A stretch of 64,000 nt of DNA from Arachis hypogaea (GCF_003086295.3 NC_092048.1:36394425-36458424); one strand, 5' to 3'. Counted from the first letter of the stretch, positions 32,394-45,307 are shown. The notes: a model not told the origin generated them from the letters alone. A program made the numbers and translations.

Positions 32394-34272
32394 TGTCTCG
32401 GTCAGTCATAAAAGATATGTCGACAAAAGTCCCCCCTCTCTTTTGACTTGGGTAGATACTCCGGTCCTTATCGCTGTCCCCGTAGTTGATAAGGAGTATT
32501 GTGAGGTGTTCTGTAGACATCGTAGATTATGTGAGAATAGAGAGGATGAGAGGAATTACAAGATAGTGGTACCCGATCCCAAAGAGAGGGTGTATTTTCC
32601 TCCTTTAGACACCTCGGGACGCTCTTTTTTCTATGCCTATGATTGCTTTTTCTCAAAACTGGATGTCAAGCTTCCTTTTTCTGATTTTGAAACAAATGTC
32701 CTTTGGGTCTGTAACGTTGCTCCCTCCCAGCTTCACCCAAACTCTTGGGCGTTTTTGAAGATTTATCATCTCTTATGTCGAGAGCTCGATGTCTGACCTT
32801 CGATTAAGGTCTTTTTCCATCTTTTTGTTTTGACCAAATCTTGGTCTTTGAAAGGAAAAATTTCTTGGCTTTCTTTTTGTGCCGTCCAAAGGTAAAAAGG
32901 TTTTTTTTCCATTTTTGATGAGTCTTTCCATGATTTTAATAACTATTTTTTCAAAATCCAAACTGTAGAAGAGGTCCGTCCTTTCTTTTTGGACGAGAAT
33001 GACGAATCCTGCTTCCCTTTATACTAGCAAGAAAAATCCGTTATAACCAAGTATAGCGTAGATACCTTAGATGAACTTAAGAAGGGTACAGTAGACGTGT
33101 TGGAAGAGTGCTAGGGCCGGGCTCCTCACTTGGACACGAAGAGATTCTTAGGGGATCCTAGTCTACTCCAGTCCAAGCTAAGTAGCCTTCTTTCCTTAGC
33201 TTTTTTACTTTGGCGGTATCATTTATGATTAATGTGATTTTTTTGTTTATTTTGTAGAGAAAATGGCTCCAAAATCTGCAGCAATGAAACAACTTTGCCA
33301 AACTAGAAAAATTGTTGTAGCTCGTGGTATTCAGGAAAAAGAGGCCGGGGGTACTTCTGCCTGACCTTCATCGAAGAAGTCAGAATTGGGTTCTTCTACT
33401 CAGAAGAAGATCATTCCCACTTCGTCAAGTCGGTTGGTCTCTTCCGACCCTCCTCTAAAGAGTTTGGTTGCTCCGCCTTTCCCTTCATCTTCAGAACTTC
33501 CACCTAAGAAACAAAAGACTGTAGAAGAGGTGAGCATTTATGAAAAAGGGTTTGTCGGATTTTCCTGGAGTGAGAGGAATATTCTTCCCTGTTGTTGCAT
33601 CAGCATGGATGATGTGGCTATTCAAAACCATCTCAATCTTATGGTCCGCAACGGAATTTGGCTAGCGGGAGTGTGTACGTCTCTAGCCAAGGAGTTAAAA
33701 AAGACTCCCCTCTACACCACTCAGAGCTCTCTTGAGGTAGCCCAAGCTGAAGTAGAGAGGCTTAAAGAGATAAAGAAGGAGCTGGAGGAGGAGAGAAATA
33801 GACTGTGTCCGACTTAGAGAAAGCTCGGTCTTGGATAAAGAAGGCAGAGGCGGCTGCGGCCATGGCAGAGGAAATAAAAAAGAAAGCGGAAGAAAGCCAT
33901 ACTCGGGTTTATGGGGAGAAAATTGACCTTCAGGAGGAGTTAAAAAATCCCAGAGAGGAACATGCTTCTCTTCAGGAGCCTGTAGTCGAGGGAATGGACG
34001 AAATGTTCAATAACTTGAAGGCTCAAGTCCAAGTCCTTGCTCCCAAGGTTGACCTCTCCTTGTTCAGCCAGGACAATATTGTGGTTGATGGGAAGGTCAT
34101 ACCGGCCTCCGAAGACGATCAAGAGGCATTGCCCAACCCAAAGTCTTTAAGTACTGGGGTCGGAAAAACTTCTCAGGCCCCTGAGTCTCTCCCCGAGGTG
34201 GTAAATGCCGAGCTTTCTAAAAATATTCTTTCTGCTCCTTTGATAATGAAGCTAGGTCTTTGTGGAAGCTAG
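32394..34272 (+). pseudogene. Antisense accessory gene of element A
   Basis: Homologue of the accessory gene of B, here on the plus strand and so again opposite to the gag-pol of its element. The segment 32443-32796 matches the N-terminal domain (F-F-Y-A-Y-D-C-F-F and V-A-P-S-Q-L-H-P-N-S-W). A frameshift near 32440, a TGA at 32794 and later stops break it. A polypyrimidine plus AG acceptor at about 33257 marks the intron end at the same place as in B. The parts 33386-33817 and 33805-34272 are the lysine/proline-rich and coiled-coil C-terminus, split by a small frameshift. Shared domain and intron position show an old, family-wide gene. Confidence 0.65.
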
Positions 34273-34764
34273 AATTAACTTTTATATAGTTGCTTAGTTT
34301 GGTGTTTTACCTTAGAAACTTTTTTTATGATGTTTCTTTGTTAAATTTAAGCAATGAATTCACTTATATAGATTTCCTTTTTAAGTTCTGACTTTGTGCA
34401 GTCAGACTTTGTTAAGTTAATTTTACACTTCATTTTTATTCCACCTTATAATTGAGGTTGGTTTTTACGAATTATTTATATAACTTCTTATATTAATTTG
34501 TACCTTGTCGCTTCAGCTTGCTGACCATTTTAGGTCGGACAATGATTTTTGTGGTTTGTTGAGCTTAAAATAATGCTTTTTTATTGAAAATTTTTAAAGA
34601 AAAAGCAGAAATTTTATTGATAAATTAGAAATTCCTTTATATAAGCCTACTTACTAAGGATTTGAGTACCCTTAGCCCTTGCTTTGGTGCCTCGTTAAAA
34701 CCCCCTTTAGGAAAAAAAATCTTAAGGTTGGAAAAAAAGAGTATACAAGGGAACAAGGCTTACT
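34273..34764 (-). other. Element A untranslated region after integrase
   Basis: AT-rich non-coding DNA equivalent to 26749-28200 of element B but without the tandem array. No ORF recognised. Confidence 0.45.
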
Positions 34765-37046
34765 TCCTAACTGTAGTTCTTCTTTAGGTTACATGCATGC
34801 CACGACCTCGGGAGTTTTCGTCCTTGCAGGTCGGACAATTTTTAGTAACATTTCCTTAAAACCTTGACAATTTTTTAGGGTCCTTTTCATTTTGCTGCTA
34901 GCTTCCCTTCACCCGACTTTTGAACTTCGATGTCACTTCGAATCAATATAATGTCATTTGTGGTGAAGCTTCTTTTTATCACCTTCTGATTATACTTTAA
35001 AGCCATCATCTGCTTTAGTGCTTCCTTTTTAACCTGAGCTCGTTCTTGGACTTTTGGGAGGAGGTCAAAATCCTTCCTTTGTGCCGGGTATTAGCCCCTT
35101 CATTGTGGAATATAACCCGAGGTGATTCTTCAATGATTTATATGGAAATCATGGCTTCCATTCCATAAGCAAGTCAGAATAGGGACTCTCCTATTGTGGA
35201 ATGAGGGGTTGTCTGGTATGCCCATAAGACTTGAGAGAGTTAGTCTGTCCATGCTCCCTTTGCCTCTTGTAGTCGGCATTTCAGCCCGGCTAGTATGACT
35301 TTTTTTGCTGCTTTTTTTTCCATTGGCCTGAGGATGCTCCACCGACATGAATTAGTGTTTTATTTTTAAATTGGCCACCATATTTCTGAAGGATAAGTCA
35401 GTAAACTGGACTCTATTATCCGTGGTGATGGAGTGGAAAACTTCAAATCTGGTGAAATGTTCTTATAGAGAAACTTCTGACTTCTTTGGGCAGTGATAGT
35501 TGCTAGTGGTTTTGCCTCGATCCATTTAGTAAAGTAGTCAATCCCTACTATGATGTATTTGACTTGTATTGGAGCTTGAGAAAATGGTCCAAGGAGATCG
35601 AGTCCCCATTTTGCAAATGGCCATGGTGAGGTAACACTAATAAGTTCTTCAGGAGGTGCCACATGGAAGTTGGCATGCTTTTGACAAGGCGGACTCCTTT
35701 TAACAAACTCGGCGGCTTCTTTTTGCAAGGTCGGCCAGAAGAAGCCGGCCCGGATCACCTTCTTTACTAGTGATCAGGATCCCAGATGGTTCCCACATAT
35801 GCCCCTGTGTACTTCCTCTAGGATCTCCTTTGTGCTAGAGGTCGGAATGCAATTCAAGAGAGGTGTAGACATCCCTCTTTTATATAGAACATTGTGGACC
35901 AATGTGTAGTTTTGTGCCTCCCTTAAGAGCTTTCAGGCATCCTTTCCATTCTCAGGGAGGATATCAAATTTGAGATAGTTGACTATAGGGGTCATCCATC
36001 CTAAATTTTGATTAGATATCGCCATTACTTCTGAATTATCGTCTCCTTTTAATATTGATGGTGCATGTAAGGTCTCCTAGATGAGGCTTCTATTGTTGTC
36101 CCTTGACTTGGTCCTGGCCAATTTGGAGAAGGCATCAACTTGGGCATTGTATTACCGGGTTATATGTCGAACTTCACCTTTTGAGAACTGTGCTAATTGT
36201 TCCCGTACTTCATCTAAGTATTTCTTCATGTTAGGGTCTTTAGCTTGATAAGTACCGTTAATCTGTGAAGTTATCACTTGAGAGTCACTGAGCACTATCA
36301 GTTTTTCAGTCTCCACTTCTTTGGCCAGTTTCAAGCCAGCAAGTAAGGCCTCATATTCTGTTTGGTTGTTAGAAGCGGGAAACTCAAACCTTAATGAGAG
36401 TTCTATTCGAGTTCTTTGTTCATTTTCCAGGATAACTCCGACTCCACTACCGGCTTTATTAGATAACCTATTTACATATAGGCTCCATGTTGTGGGAATT
36501 TCCCGACTTTCGGTATATTTTGCTATGAAGTCGGCGAGATATTGAGATTTGATTGATGTTTGAGTTTCATACTTTAGGTCGAACTCGGACAACTCCATGA
36601 CCCATTGTAGCATTTGTCCTACTAGGTCCTTCTTCTGTAGAACGTGTTTCATGGATTGATTAGTGCGGACCTTTATGGTGTGAGCCTGGAAATAAGGTTT
36701 GAGCCTTCAAGAAGTGAGAATAAGAGCATATGTGAATTTTTCTATCTTTTGATAGTTTAATTCGGCTCTTTGTAAGGCTTTGCTGACAAAGTAGATGGGT
36801 TGTTGTCCACTCTTATCTTCTTTAATCAAGGTCGAAGCTATGGCTCGACTTGCTACTGCTAGGTAGAGGACGAGCTCTTCTCCTGCTTACGTCAGGTAAG
36901 TGTGGGGGGTTGTCCCAAGAAGGCTTTGAAGTCTTGGAAAGCTTTCTTTCACTCTGAGGTCCATTCAAATTGCTTCCCCTTTTTGAGAATTGAGTATAGG
37001 GATAATGATTTTAGTGCTGATCCTGCTAGGAATCTAGATAGTGCTG
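34765..37046 (-). pseudogene. Element A RNase H, second RNase H and integrase
   Basis: Minus strand continuation of pol after the solo LTR. The segment 36152-36652 carries the second RNase H (A-E-like T-E-Y-E-A-L and L-S-D-S-Q blocks). Integrase is at 34765-35800: a zinc finger with one Cys replaced (K-R-S-P-P-C-Q), W-G-L-D-L-L-G-P-F, T-K-W-I-E-A, and the tail P-R-S-W-H-A-C-N-L near 34800. Many stops and frameshifts occur, for example near 35380, 35770 and 36700. Same order as in B, more decayed. Confidence 0.75.
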
Positions 37047-37051
37047 CCAAC

Positions 37052-40000
37052 TGTAACACCCTACCACAAAGAGCTTTACACCTAGGATGTAAAACAGAGG
37101 TGACGAGGCGCTACGACCTCTAAAAGTAAAATTACATATTTAATATAGGGAAAAAGGTTTATAACTAGGAGCCTTTGAAGAAAAGGATAAAGCAAAAATC
37201 GTTAAATCAAAAAGCGCAACACTCCATGTACGGTAAAGTAAGCAAGATAGAGCAAGCTAACGAATTTATATACTAAGAGTTCCAAAACACATGTAACAAA
37301 ACTCAAGACTCAACTTACGAAGATAAACCAGTCCGAGCACATAGTTATACATATATAGATATATAGAAAAACCCAAAATATAGAGTTACAAAACCTGAGT
37401 CTCCAAAATCACCTCTAAGAGGAATTAATACATCATATATATAATAGGTGGAGATAATAAGTATCTAAGCAAATACAGATAACCAAAATAAAGCCCAAAA
37501 GATAAAGGTCTTCGCAACATCAAAAGCTTCCAGCATGCCTCAGCGAGGAGCCTCATGTCCTGTATCTGAAAACCACAAAATCCACATGGGTGAGAACCAG
37601 AGGTTCTCAGCATGGTAACAATACCCACATATCTAAAATATAATGTTCTGGAAAAGCCGAAGGCAATCTTAGAACTTCCAACATATAATTAAAGCTTAAA
37701 AACATGACTAAACCATAAAGATAAAACAGGAAACTAGCTAAGGGTCTTCAGAGCTATCTAAAACTCCCATTTCCAAATCCTCCGAACCTCCGAACCACCA
37801 ACAGAACCAAATGCAACAACCACAATTATTACAAATAGAGAAATTACAAATAGGATTCAAATATAGCAGATAATCAAGTAGCATTTAGTTATGTAATCAC
37901 TTAGGCAATCCGAACAAGACACATAGATGCATATGATGCATGCTTATCCTAGTGGCTGATGAGTCTCATCTGTCGGTTATAAAGCCAACCCGACAAGTCC
38001 TGGTAGCTAACCATTTGGACCATTCCTCTGTCGCACATCCCCAACTCGAGTTATTCGGAACTTTCACAGTGTCCAACCACACTTACGACATAGGGTCAGC
38101 AGAGTATTGAGTCTCGACCTGGAGCACGTGGTGGCTAGTCATTGTTTTCATCCAGGAAAACTCGTGTCTCAGATAATCATTTCACATTCATTCATACACA
38201 TTCCATAATCATTCATTATGACCATATCATCAATTATACATCATATAACTCCACTTTTCATACGTCACTCATCATAACTCGGGGCAAGTGGGGGCGAAAC
38301 CACAACCCTTGCGTTCACCCGGGGAGCCTCTATACTAACCAACCTGGTGCAAGTGGAGCGAAACCACACCCTTGCGCACGCGTCGTTCATGCGCACGCAT
38401 GGAAAGCAGAGATGGAAGTGACGCGTGCGCGTCAGTTACGCGTGAGCGTGAAGAGGTTTTGTGCTCCGCGCACAAAGCCAGCATGGTACCATCACAACTC
38501 TCTGGTTTTTGTACCATGCTGCGGCATCAGTATCGCGACGCGTGCGCGTCGGCTCAGTGCACGCGTGGGAAGGAAAATTTAAGGGTGACGCATACGCGTG
38601 GGCGTACGTTTTCTTAAAAATAAAACTAAGTCTGAAAAGCTGCAAAATTTCATTTTTAAAACCCAAACTTCTGACGGTCATAACTTTTTCGTTTTAAAAC
38701 ATTTTTCATCCGTTCTTCAAACGACATAAACATCTCGGATCCAATTTTATTTCTAAATAAGTTTGACACAAATCGGGGATATGAAGACCAAGTTATGCTC
38801 CGTCAAAGTAGACCAAAAACCACAATTTCATACAAACCCACAAAATTCCATTTTCAAAACAAACCAATTTCAACCCTTTTCAAAACCAACCAAAACTTAC
38901 CAAAATCAACCTCAAGCCTCCTCAACTCATATTTTCAATATTCTTATTAAATTCACCATCCACCAATCCACCATTTTGACCAATCTCAATCAAATAACTC
39001 AATTTCAAACAAAATACCACACCCTATATCTTCCCTCATCCCAAGTTCCAACAATACGAATTCCATCAACCATCAATACATAAAATCAATATCATCCTTA
39101 CCATCAACATGGTTTCACCCATAATTCAATCTCAACCAATTATTAAGCATATATCAAAACATGCATATTTCTCATACATCATACCATCAAAACATCAAAA
39201 ATCCACTAATTACATATATAACAACACAATTCATCTCAACCAATCAACAACATCAATAGTTCAAATTCTATCTTAGGGTCTCTAGCCTAAGTTTTCACAC
39301 CACATTACATTTTAGATATAGGAAACCGAAACCATACCTTGGCCGATTCCCCACTCAACCCAGAACACCTCCAATTTCACTTTTTCCTCAAGCTTTCGGG
39401 ACTCAACACCTCACCAACAGAATTTCCATCTTGAAATCCACTTCCAAATACATTGCCTAATACACATAATATGCACCCACACATATAAACTCAATCCCCA
39501 ATCACAACAACTCAAGCATTAGACTTAGAGTTGAGAAATCTTACCACACTCAAGGATCAAATAGACAAGATTAAGCTTTTTCTTCAAACTAATTGGATCC
39601 TATAACATCAAAGAACCCAAAATCTCAATATTTTTACCCAAAAACTCGAATTCAAGGGTTGAGAAAACTGAACTGAAATCATCGCTTACCTCTTGAATAA
39701 AGTTATGGACTTTGTAGAACTCGGCGATGCGGTTGCGTGGCCGCAAACGGTGTGCCGATCGGAGCTCCGGATCAAAAGTTACGAGGATTTGAATTTCAAG
39801 TAAGGATTTATGTTTTTGGAAGAGTTTTCTTCCCTTCCATGGCTGCTTCAGCGTGTTTTGCTGAACGAGAAAGAGAGAGTAAGCTGAAGCTCACTAAGTT
39901 AAGTAGGTTAGTTGGGCCCACGGGCCTGGTTTGGATCAATTTTGGGCCAAATTCTTTAAAATTAGTGTCAAAATTTTCGTTTTAATTTTCTCTATCATAT

Positions 40001-40084
40001 TAAACCATAAAAATCACCTTTCTTATTTTCTAGAATAAATCTTAATTTATGAGTTAATTATTTATTAAATAACTGGATTTTACA
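37052..40084 (+). mobile_element. 3.03-kb solo LTR in the RT of element A
   Basis: Starts TGTAACACCC, ends TGGATTTTACA, and is bounded by a perfect TSD CCAAC (37047-37051 and 40085-40089). It interrupts element A between RT and RNase H. It has no gag or pol sequence and no second LTR, so it is a solo LTR of an element with unusually long LTRs. TGTAACACCC starts are common in Tekay/Del chromoviruses, a family guess only. It carries a CpG-rich patch with ACGCGT-type motifs at 38370-38610. ORFs inside it (for example 38142-38582) look non-coding. Orientation uncertain. Confidence 0.75.
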
Positions 40085-40089
40085 CCAAC

Positions 40090-41578
40090 CTTCTATTTAG
40101 TTGTTAAACTTCTTTAAGATAGGTCGGACTCTTCATATCTAGTATGGCTCTACACTTATCGGGTTTACTTCTATGCCTCTTTGAGTTAGTATGAAGCCTA
40201 AGAATTTTCTCGCCTCTACTGCAAAAGTGAATTATGATGGGTTTAACCTCATCCCTGTTTCCTTATTATAGAGAATACCTCGATGAGATTGGATAAGAGT
40301 TTCGAGTCAACCTTGGTTTCCACAAGCATCTCGTCCACATATACTTGCATAAGTTTCCTGATGTGAGGGAGAAACACCTTGTTCATCAATCTCTAGTAGG
40401 TGGCTCCAGCATTATTTAACCCAAAAGGTATTACCACATAGCAGTAGTTATCTTTTAGAGTTATGAATGAGGTCTTCTCTTGGTCTGGCTTATACATCGG
40501 GATTTGGTTGTATCCCGAGTAGGCGTCCATAAAGGATAGGTATCGATAGCCGGAGGCTGAGTCGACCAGGGCATCAATGCTAGAAAGAGGCCAGTGTATA
40601 GATCCTTGGGACAAGCCTTATTGAGGTTGGTATAATTGACACACATCCTCCATTTTCCATTTTGTTTCTTTACCAAAACTACGTTGGCCAGCCACAATGG
40701 ATACTTTACCTCTCTTATGAATCCTGCTTCTAATAGGACTTAAACTTGTTCCTCTACGACCTGTATTCTTTTGGGCTTGAGCTTTCATCGCTTTTGCTGG
40801 ATAGGCCTGGAACCCGGGTAGACGGGAAGTTTGTGAGACATCAGGTCGGGATCTATGCCAGGCATGTTGGAGGCTTTCCAAGCGAAGAGGTCGGCTTTCC
40901 TCCTCAAAAGGTCAATGAGTTTCTTTTTCAAACCTTCTTCCAAGTAAGTCCCTATATTCTTTGTTTTTTCAGGGTGATCCCCAATTTGCATTCTTCTACT
41001 TTTCCTCCGAGTTAGGAGCGTAGTTCCTCCCTAGTTCGGATACCTCCAAGCTCGATGGTGTTGACTTATTTCCTTCCAGGGCTACCTTTTAAATTAAGGC
41101 TTTCATTGTAGCACTTCCGTGCTAGTTTCTTAGCTCCCTTTATGGTGACAATCCCTTCTGCTGTGGAAAACTTCATGAATAGGTGGGGTGTAGAGACAAC
41201 AGCTGCAAGTCGGTTTAAGGTTGTGCATCTTATTAAGGCATTTTATGCCAAGGTGACGTCAACCACAATGTAGTTGATGCTCAATGTCTTTGACTTTGCA
41301 CCCTTTCCAAAAGTGGTGTATAGAGAAATATACCTAAGAGGTCGGATCGGCGTGTCCCCTAGTCTGAATAGACTATCTGGGTATGCCTTTAGATCCTTTT
41401 CTTCTAGTTCAAGCTTGTTAAAAGCAGGTTTAAATAGTATATCCGCCAAGCTGCCGTGATCTATTAGTGTTCTATGGAGGTTTGCATTGGCGAGGATCAT
41501 AGTTATCACCACGGGGTCATCATGGCCAGTGTTACCCCTCGAGCATCTTCTTTAGTGAACGAGATTGTTGGCAAGTCG
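40090..41578 (-). pseudogene. Element A protease and reverse transcriptase
   Basis: On the minus strand, 41243-41512 is the protease (L-I-D-H-G-S-L-A-D-I-L). The linker 40785-40991 has the conserved D-L-F-A-W-K block, and 40393-40697 the RT fingers and palm (F-M-D-A-Y-S-G-Y). The catalytic box near 40340 reads Y-V-D-E instead of Y-V-D-D, so the second active-site Asp is lost. Several frameshifts and stops. The downstream part lies beyond the solo LTR. Confidence 0.75.
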
Positions 41579-41583
41579 AGAGA

Positions 41584-42044
41584 TGTAACAGCCTAGACCA
41601 CCTGCTAGCACGATATTGTCCACTTTGGCACACAAGGCCTCACGATTTTGCCTTTGATGATAGGGATGATAGCCGAAACCCCCACACTCACTTGTCAAAA
41701 CGCATCATGTTAGGGAGAGGTATCCACACCCTTATAAGGCATGTTTCGTTTCCCTCCCCAACCGATGTGGGACCTTACAATCCACCCCCTAAGGGATCCC
41801 AGCGCCCTCGATGGCACATCGATCCGGGCTCCGGCTTTGATACCATCTGTAACAGCCCAGACCACCCGCTAGCACGATATTGTCCGCTTTGGCACACAAG
41901 GTCTCACGGTTTTGGCTTTGATGATAGGGATGATAGCCGAAACCTTCCACACTCACTCGTCAAAATGCGTCATGTTAGGGAGATGTATCCATACCCTTAT
42001 AAGACATGCTTCGTTCCCCTCCCCAACCGATGTGGGACCTTACA
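41584..42044 (-). mobile_element. TRIM retrotransposon (461 bp)
   Basis: Two direct repeats, 41584-41779 and 41848-42044 (196 and 197 bp), with TGTAA...TTACA-type ends, and a 68-bp inside. TSD AGAGA is perfect (41579-41583 and 42045-42049). On the minus strand the inside starts with TGGTATCAAAGCC (41833-41845), a tRNA-Met primer site with one change, and ends with a purine tract. No coding capacity: the layout of a terminal-repeat retrotransposon in miniature. It sits between gag and protease of element A. Confidence 0.88.
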
Positions 42045-42049
42045 AGAGA

Positions 42050-43501
42050 TCTGTTATCTTCCCCTACTTGGTACACTTCTTTAAGATCTCTTTTCTGTGA
42101 TGATTTAGTTATTCCTCCTCCAGAAAATTCCCAATTAATCATGCGTATGTGGCGCTCGGGGGTTTGAGGTTGACGTTCTGGTTGTCCCCCTTCTTCATCT
42201 CTTTTCCTCTTCCTCGGGTCATCCGACCTGCACGCCAAATACCTATCTAGTAGACCTTCTTTGGCCAACTTTTCTATGACATTCTTTAAATCATAATAGT
42301 TGTTGGTAAAATGCCCATAGATTTTGTGGTACTCACAGTATTTTGTCCAGCTTCCAGTCTTTTTGTGTTTAATTGGACGAGAAAGTGGAAGCTTCTCGGT
42401 GTGACATATCTTTCTGTAAACATCTACAAGAGAGACCTGGAGAGGAGTGTAATTATGATATCTTCGAAGCTTCTCCGGGTTGTATTCTTTCTTCTTCTTA
42501 GCTTCTTTGTCTTTTTTCCGAGATGGATAAGGTAGGCTGGGTCTCAGAAGTGGTTCTCGTAGTCGTGAATTCTCTTCCATATTGATATACTTCTCTGTCC
42601 ATTTTTGTACTTCGTACAAGGAAGCCGGGTGTTGCTTGGATATGGATTGAGGAAATAGTCCTTCTTTAAGGCTGTTAACTAATCCCATTATCACTGCTTC
42701 GGTGGGTAAGTTTTGAATCTCCAAGCACGCTTTATTGAATCTTTTCATGTAATCTCGGAGTGTTTCCCCGACTCTTACTTAACTCCCAACAAGCTCGGGG
42801 CGTGTTTTACCTTATCCCTCTGAATCGAGAACCTTGTCAGAAATTTCCTTGCTAAGTCATCAAAACAAGTCACCGACCTGGGAGGTAAGTTATCGAATCA
42901 CTTCATCACAGCTTTGGTCAAAGTTGTCGAGAATGCTTTGTAATGGGTAGCATCAGAGGCGTCGGTCAGATACATCCAACTTTTGAAGTTGCTGAGATAG
43001 TGTCTCTGGTCGGTCGTTTCGTCATAGTGATCCATGTCAAGGGTTTTAAAATTCCTTGGAACTTTAGCCTGCATGATTTCTTCTACTAATGGATCTTCTC
43101 CTCCTAGGGGCTTTCTTCCCAATTTGCTCAGTTACTATGTTTTCAGAGGTCGGCTTCCAAACTTAAGAGCTTTTCTTCCAGCTCCCTTCATCGCCGCACC
43201 TCCTTCCTTAGTTCTCACTCTGCTTCTCGTTGTCGTTCAGCTTCTTGTTCAAGCTGCTCTAGTCATCCATCACGGCTGTGCACCAAACCTAATATTTCTG
43301 TGGGATATAGTGGTTCTTCCTCTTCAGGTGGATGTACCTCTGAGTGAATCCGTCTCAGCTGGGGTTTTCGGACATTTCTTCTTCGTGAGGAATGTACGTC
43401 CTCTCGCGTGGTGGAGGTATTGAAAGTGCCAGGTCGTCCCGTTGAGGTTCGGGTTCTGATTCAGATGCCGTATGGCCGTCTTCATACAGATTATCTGCCA
43501 T
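42050..43501 (-). pseudogene. Element A gag
   Basis: ATG at 43501, 40 bp inside the 5' LTR. N-terminal part acidic and then helical. The gag core shows K-V-P-R-N-F-K near 43080 and M-Y-L-T-D-A near 42970. The open piece 41975-42748 has I-M-G-L-V-N-S-L, a zinc-binding C-E-Y-H...G-H block near 42320 and a basic tail. Stops near 42780 and 42900 and several shifts break it. Confidence 0.75.
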
Positions 43502-43541
43502 TGTTAAGGGTCGAGCTCCAGGTCCCCGGCAAGGGCGTCAA

Positions 43542-44030
43542 TATTCCGAAGGTTACTTGAAATATTAATTTGGGCCTGAACGTGAGGTCTAGACTCCTTA
43601 TGAGGAAGTCTTCGACTTGTTCTTATACTGAGGTGTCGCCATCCGAGTTTCTCGTGAGGAGGTCGGGGTTGGTACCTGCAAGAGACTCTGATGCTTAAGT
43701 TTGCAAGGGCTTTAGACAGGTTTTAGTAGATTTGAACGTAAAAAATACCTGAGAAGTGTCAGTGTATTTATAGTAGGGCTCATAACCACCTTTGTTGGAG
43801 TAGTTCCACTTTTATTGATGGATAACCGTTCCCTTTAACTGGAAAGTTTATTAGGATCTATCTTTTAGCGAAGATAGAGATAGTTAGAGAGATTTACAGA
43901 GGCAGTTACTTGTTTGGGAAAGTAGAGCTAGGATCATTCACGGTGTCTGACCTCTTTAAAGAGGTCGAGTATGTGTAGAGGCCTCCTCTTTGGGTTGGGC
44001 CTTTTATGAATTAGGGCCAGGGTATAAACA
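43542..44030 (-). repeat. 5' LTR of element A
   Basis: 489 bp; the minus-strand start TGTTTATACCCTGG is at 44030, with TSD GAAAG beyond it. It is followed on the minus strand by the primer site TTGACGCCCTTGCCGGGG (43524-43541), tRNA-Asp-like with one or two changes. Confidence 0.85.
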
Positions 44031-44035
44031 GAAAG

Positions 44036-45287
44036 TATCTCATTTTTAGGTGCTCATTGCTAGCTAGAATTTCGATTTCGACTGTGTAGCGAGCCATATG
44101 CTCGACAGCCAACAATCGACTCATCACTTTGTTCTGAAAATTTAGTGAGTGATTTTGGCACTTTGACTCCTTTAGGAGATATAGAATATGGCTGGTGAGT
44201 TAACTTTACGTTGAAACCTACCCTATTTAGCATATGCTCAACAGCTTGTGAAACATTCTGCTCATCAGCTTGTGTAATGTCACATTCCGTAAACTGATCT
44301 TGTCGAGCACTATTCACTACATTACCAGGATTTTTCCCCTTATTAATTATTACAGGTGACTGACGGCCTTTTAAGTCAGGTTGATAACCTCCTAGTGAAT
44401 TTTGTGCGTTATAATTTTCCTGAGATGTTTCAGTCAATTCATTCATCTGACTTGTTACTTGTTTAAACTTAACATTATTATTTTCTATCAAAGGGTTTAA
44501 GACAGTTGTCATCTAGTGAGTCAATGTGTTAAGGAAACCATGATGATTTTATGTTATTTGCTATCTAAAACCTGCTAAGGATTCTACAGTGTTAGGCAGA
44601 ACTGCCCCTGACATTGGTAATTCCCTCGATCTTCCTGAAAACAATGGGACTTTAAGCATTTCAGTAGATGTCGAAGGCATAACAGAAGTCGAACAAGGCA
44701 CCTCCATTTGTGTCGACGATTGAATCGGCAAATCAATCTAAGTTGATATTGCCTTTACATATGGTTGCATCGACATTGACAAAATCTCTCGTTGAGGTAG
44801 TTGTGATATCATGGGTCTCGATATCATCGATCCTAAATAGAAAGAATTGACCATCATATATTGATATAAGTACGGGTTGTATCCTTATGCAAAGTTTTGT
44901 GGATTTATTCCAACAATTGAGTTATACTGAACATTTGTATATACCCCAAGAATAGGTAGATTGGCCAAAAATGACAAATATTGAGGTAACTCATACATAG
45001 ACCAAGTAATTAGATTTACTTTGACTACACTAGGAGAACCACTGAAGTTACATTTGTGTTGTTCATATGCCTAGTCGAACTTCTAGCAAAAGTCATAGGC
45101 ACTTGTGTCGATTTAATGTCTTGTGGTTGTAGATATAGTACTATTTATTCAGAATCGTGGTCTGACCCTTCTACTGAAGAGGATAACTGAGATGACATAG
45201 ATGTGTTTGGACTGTTATAGGGTATAAATTTATCACTTCACAAATGCATACACAACAACTGCTTTAGGCAACTAATCTTATCCAAGG
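44036..45287 (-). pseudogene. Outer element gag, 5' half
   Basis: On the minus strand the part nearest the LTR is degenerate. The segment 44060-44512 is open and leads into the gag core (S-L-T-K-F-S-E-Q-S-D-E-S), then shifts frame into V-E-H-M-A-R-Y. It stops at the insertion of element A; the next bases are found at 19943. The split is exact, through the GAAAG duplication. Confidence 0.65.
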
Positions 45288-45307
45288 TTCCACTCGGCGT
45301 GCCAATT

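Larger units (their letters stand above)
19949..44030 (-). mobile_element. Tat-lineage Ty3/gypsy element A
   Basis: LTRs at 43542-44030 (5') and 19949-20871 (3'), flanked by a perfect TSD GAAAG (19944-19948 and 44031-44035) that splits the outer gag. Internal order on the minus strand: a primer site TTGACGCCCTTGCCGGGG next to the 5' LTR, gag, protease, RT, degenerate RNase H, second (archaeal-type) RNase H, integrase, then an accessory gene in the opposite direction, and the polypurine tract before the 3' LTR. Dual RNase H marks the Tat lineage. Element B, a MITE, a TRIM and a 3-kb solo LTR are nested in it. All coding parts are broken. Confidence 0.85.

Noticed and set aside
32443..34272. 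Host gene on the plus strand
   Set aside because: The same gene lies at the same place in element B, so it belongs to the retrotransposon family.
38142..38697. Several overlapping ORFs on both strands
   Set aside because: They fall in the CpG-rich part of the 3-kb solo LTR and translate to low-complexity Arg/His/Ala strings.
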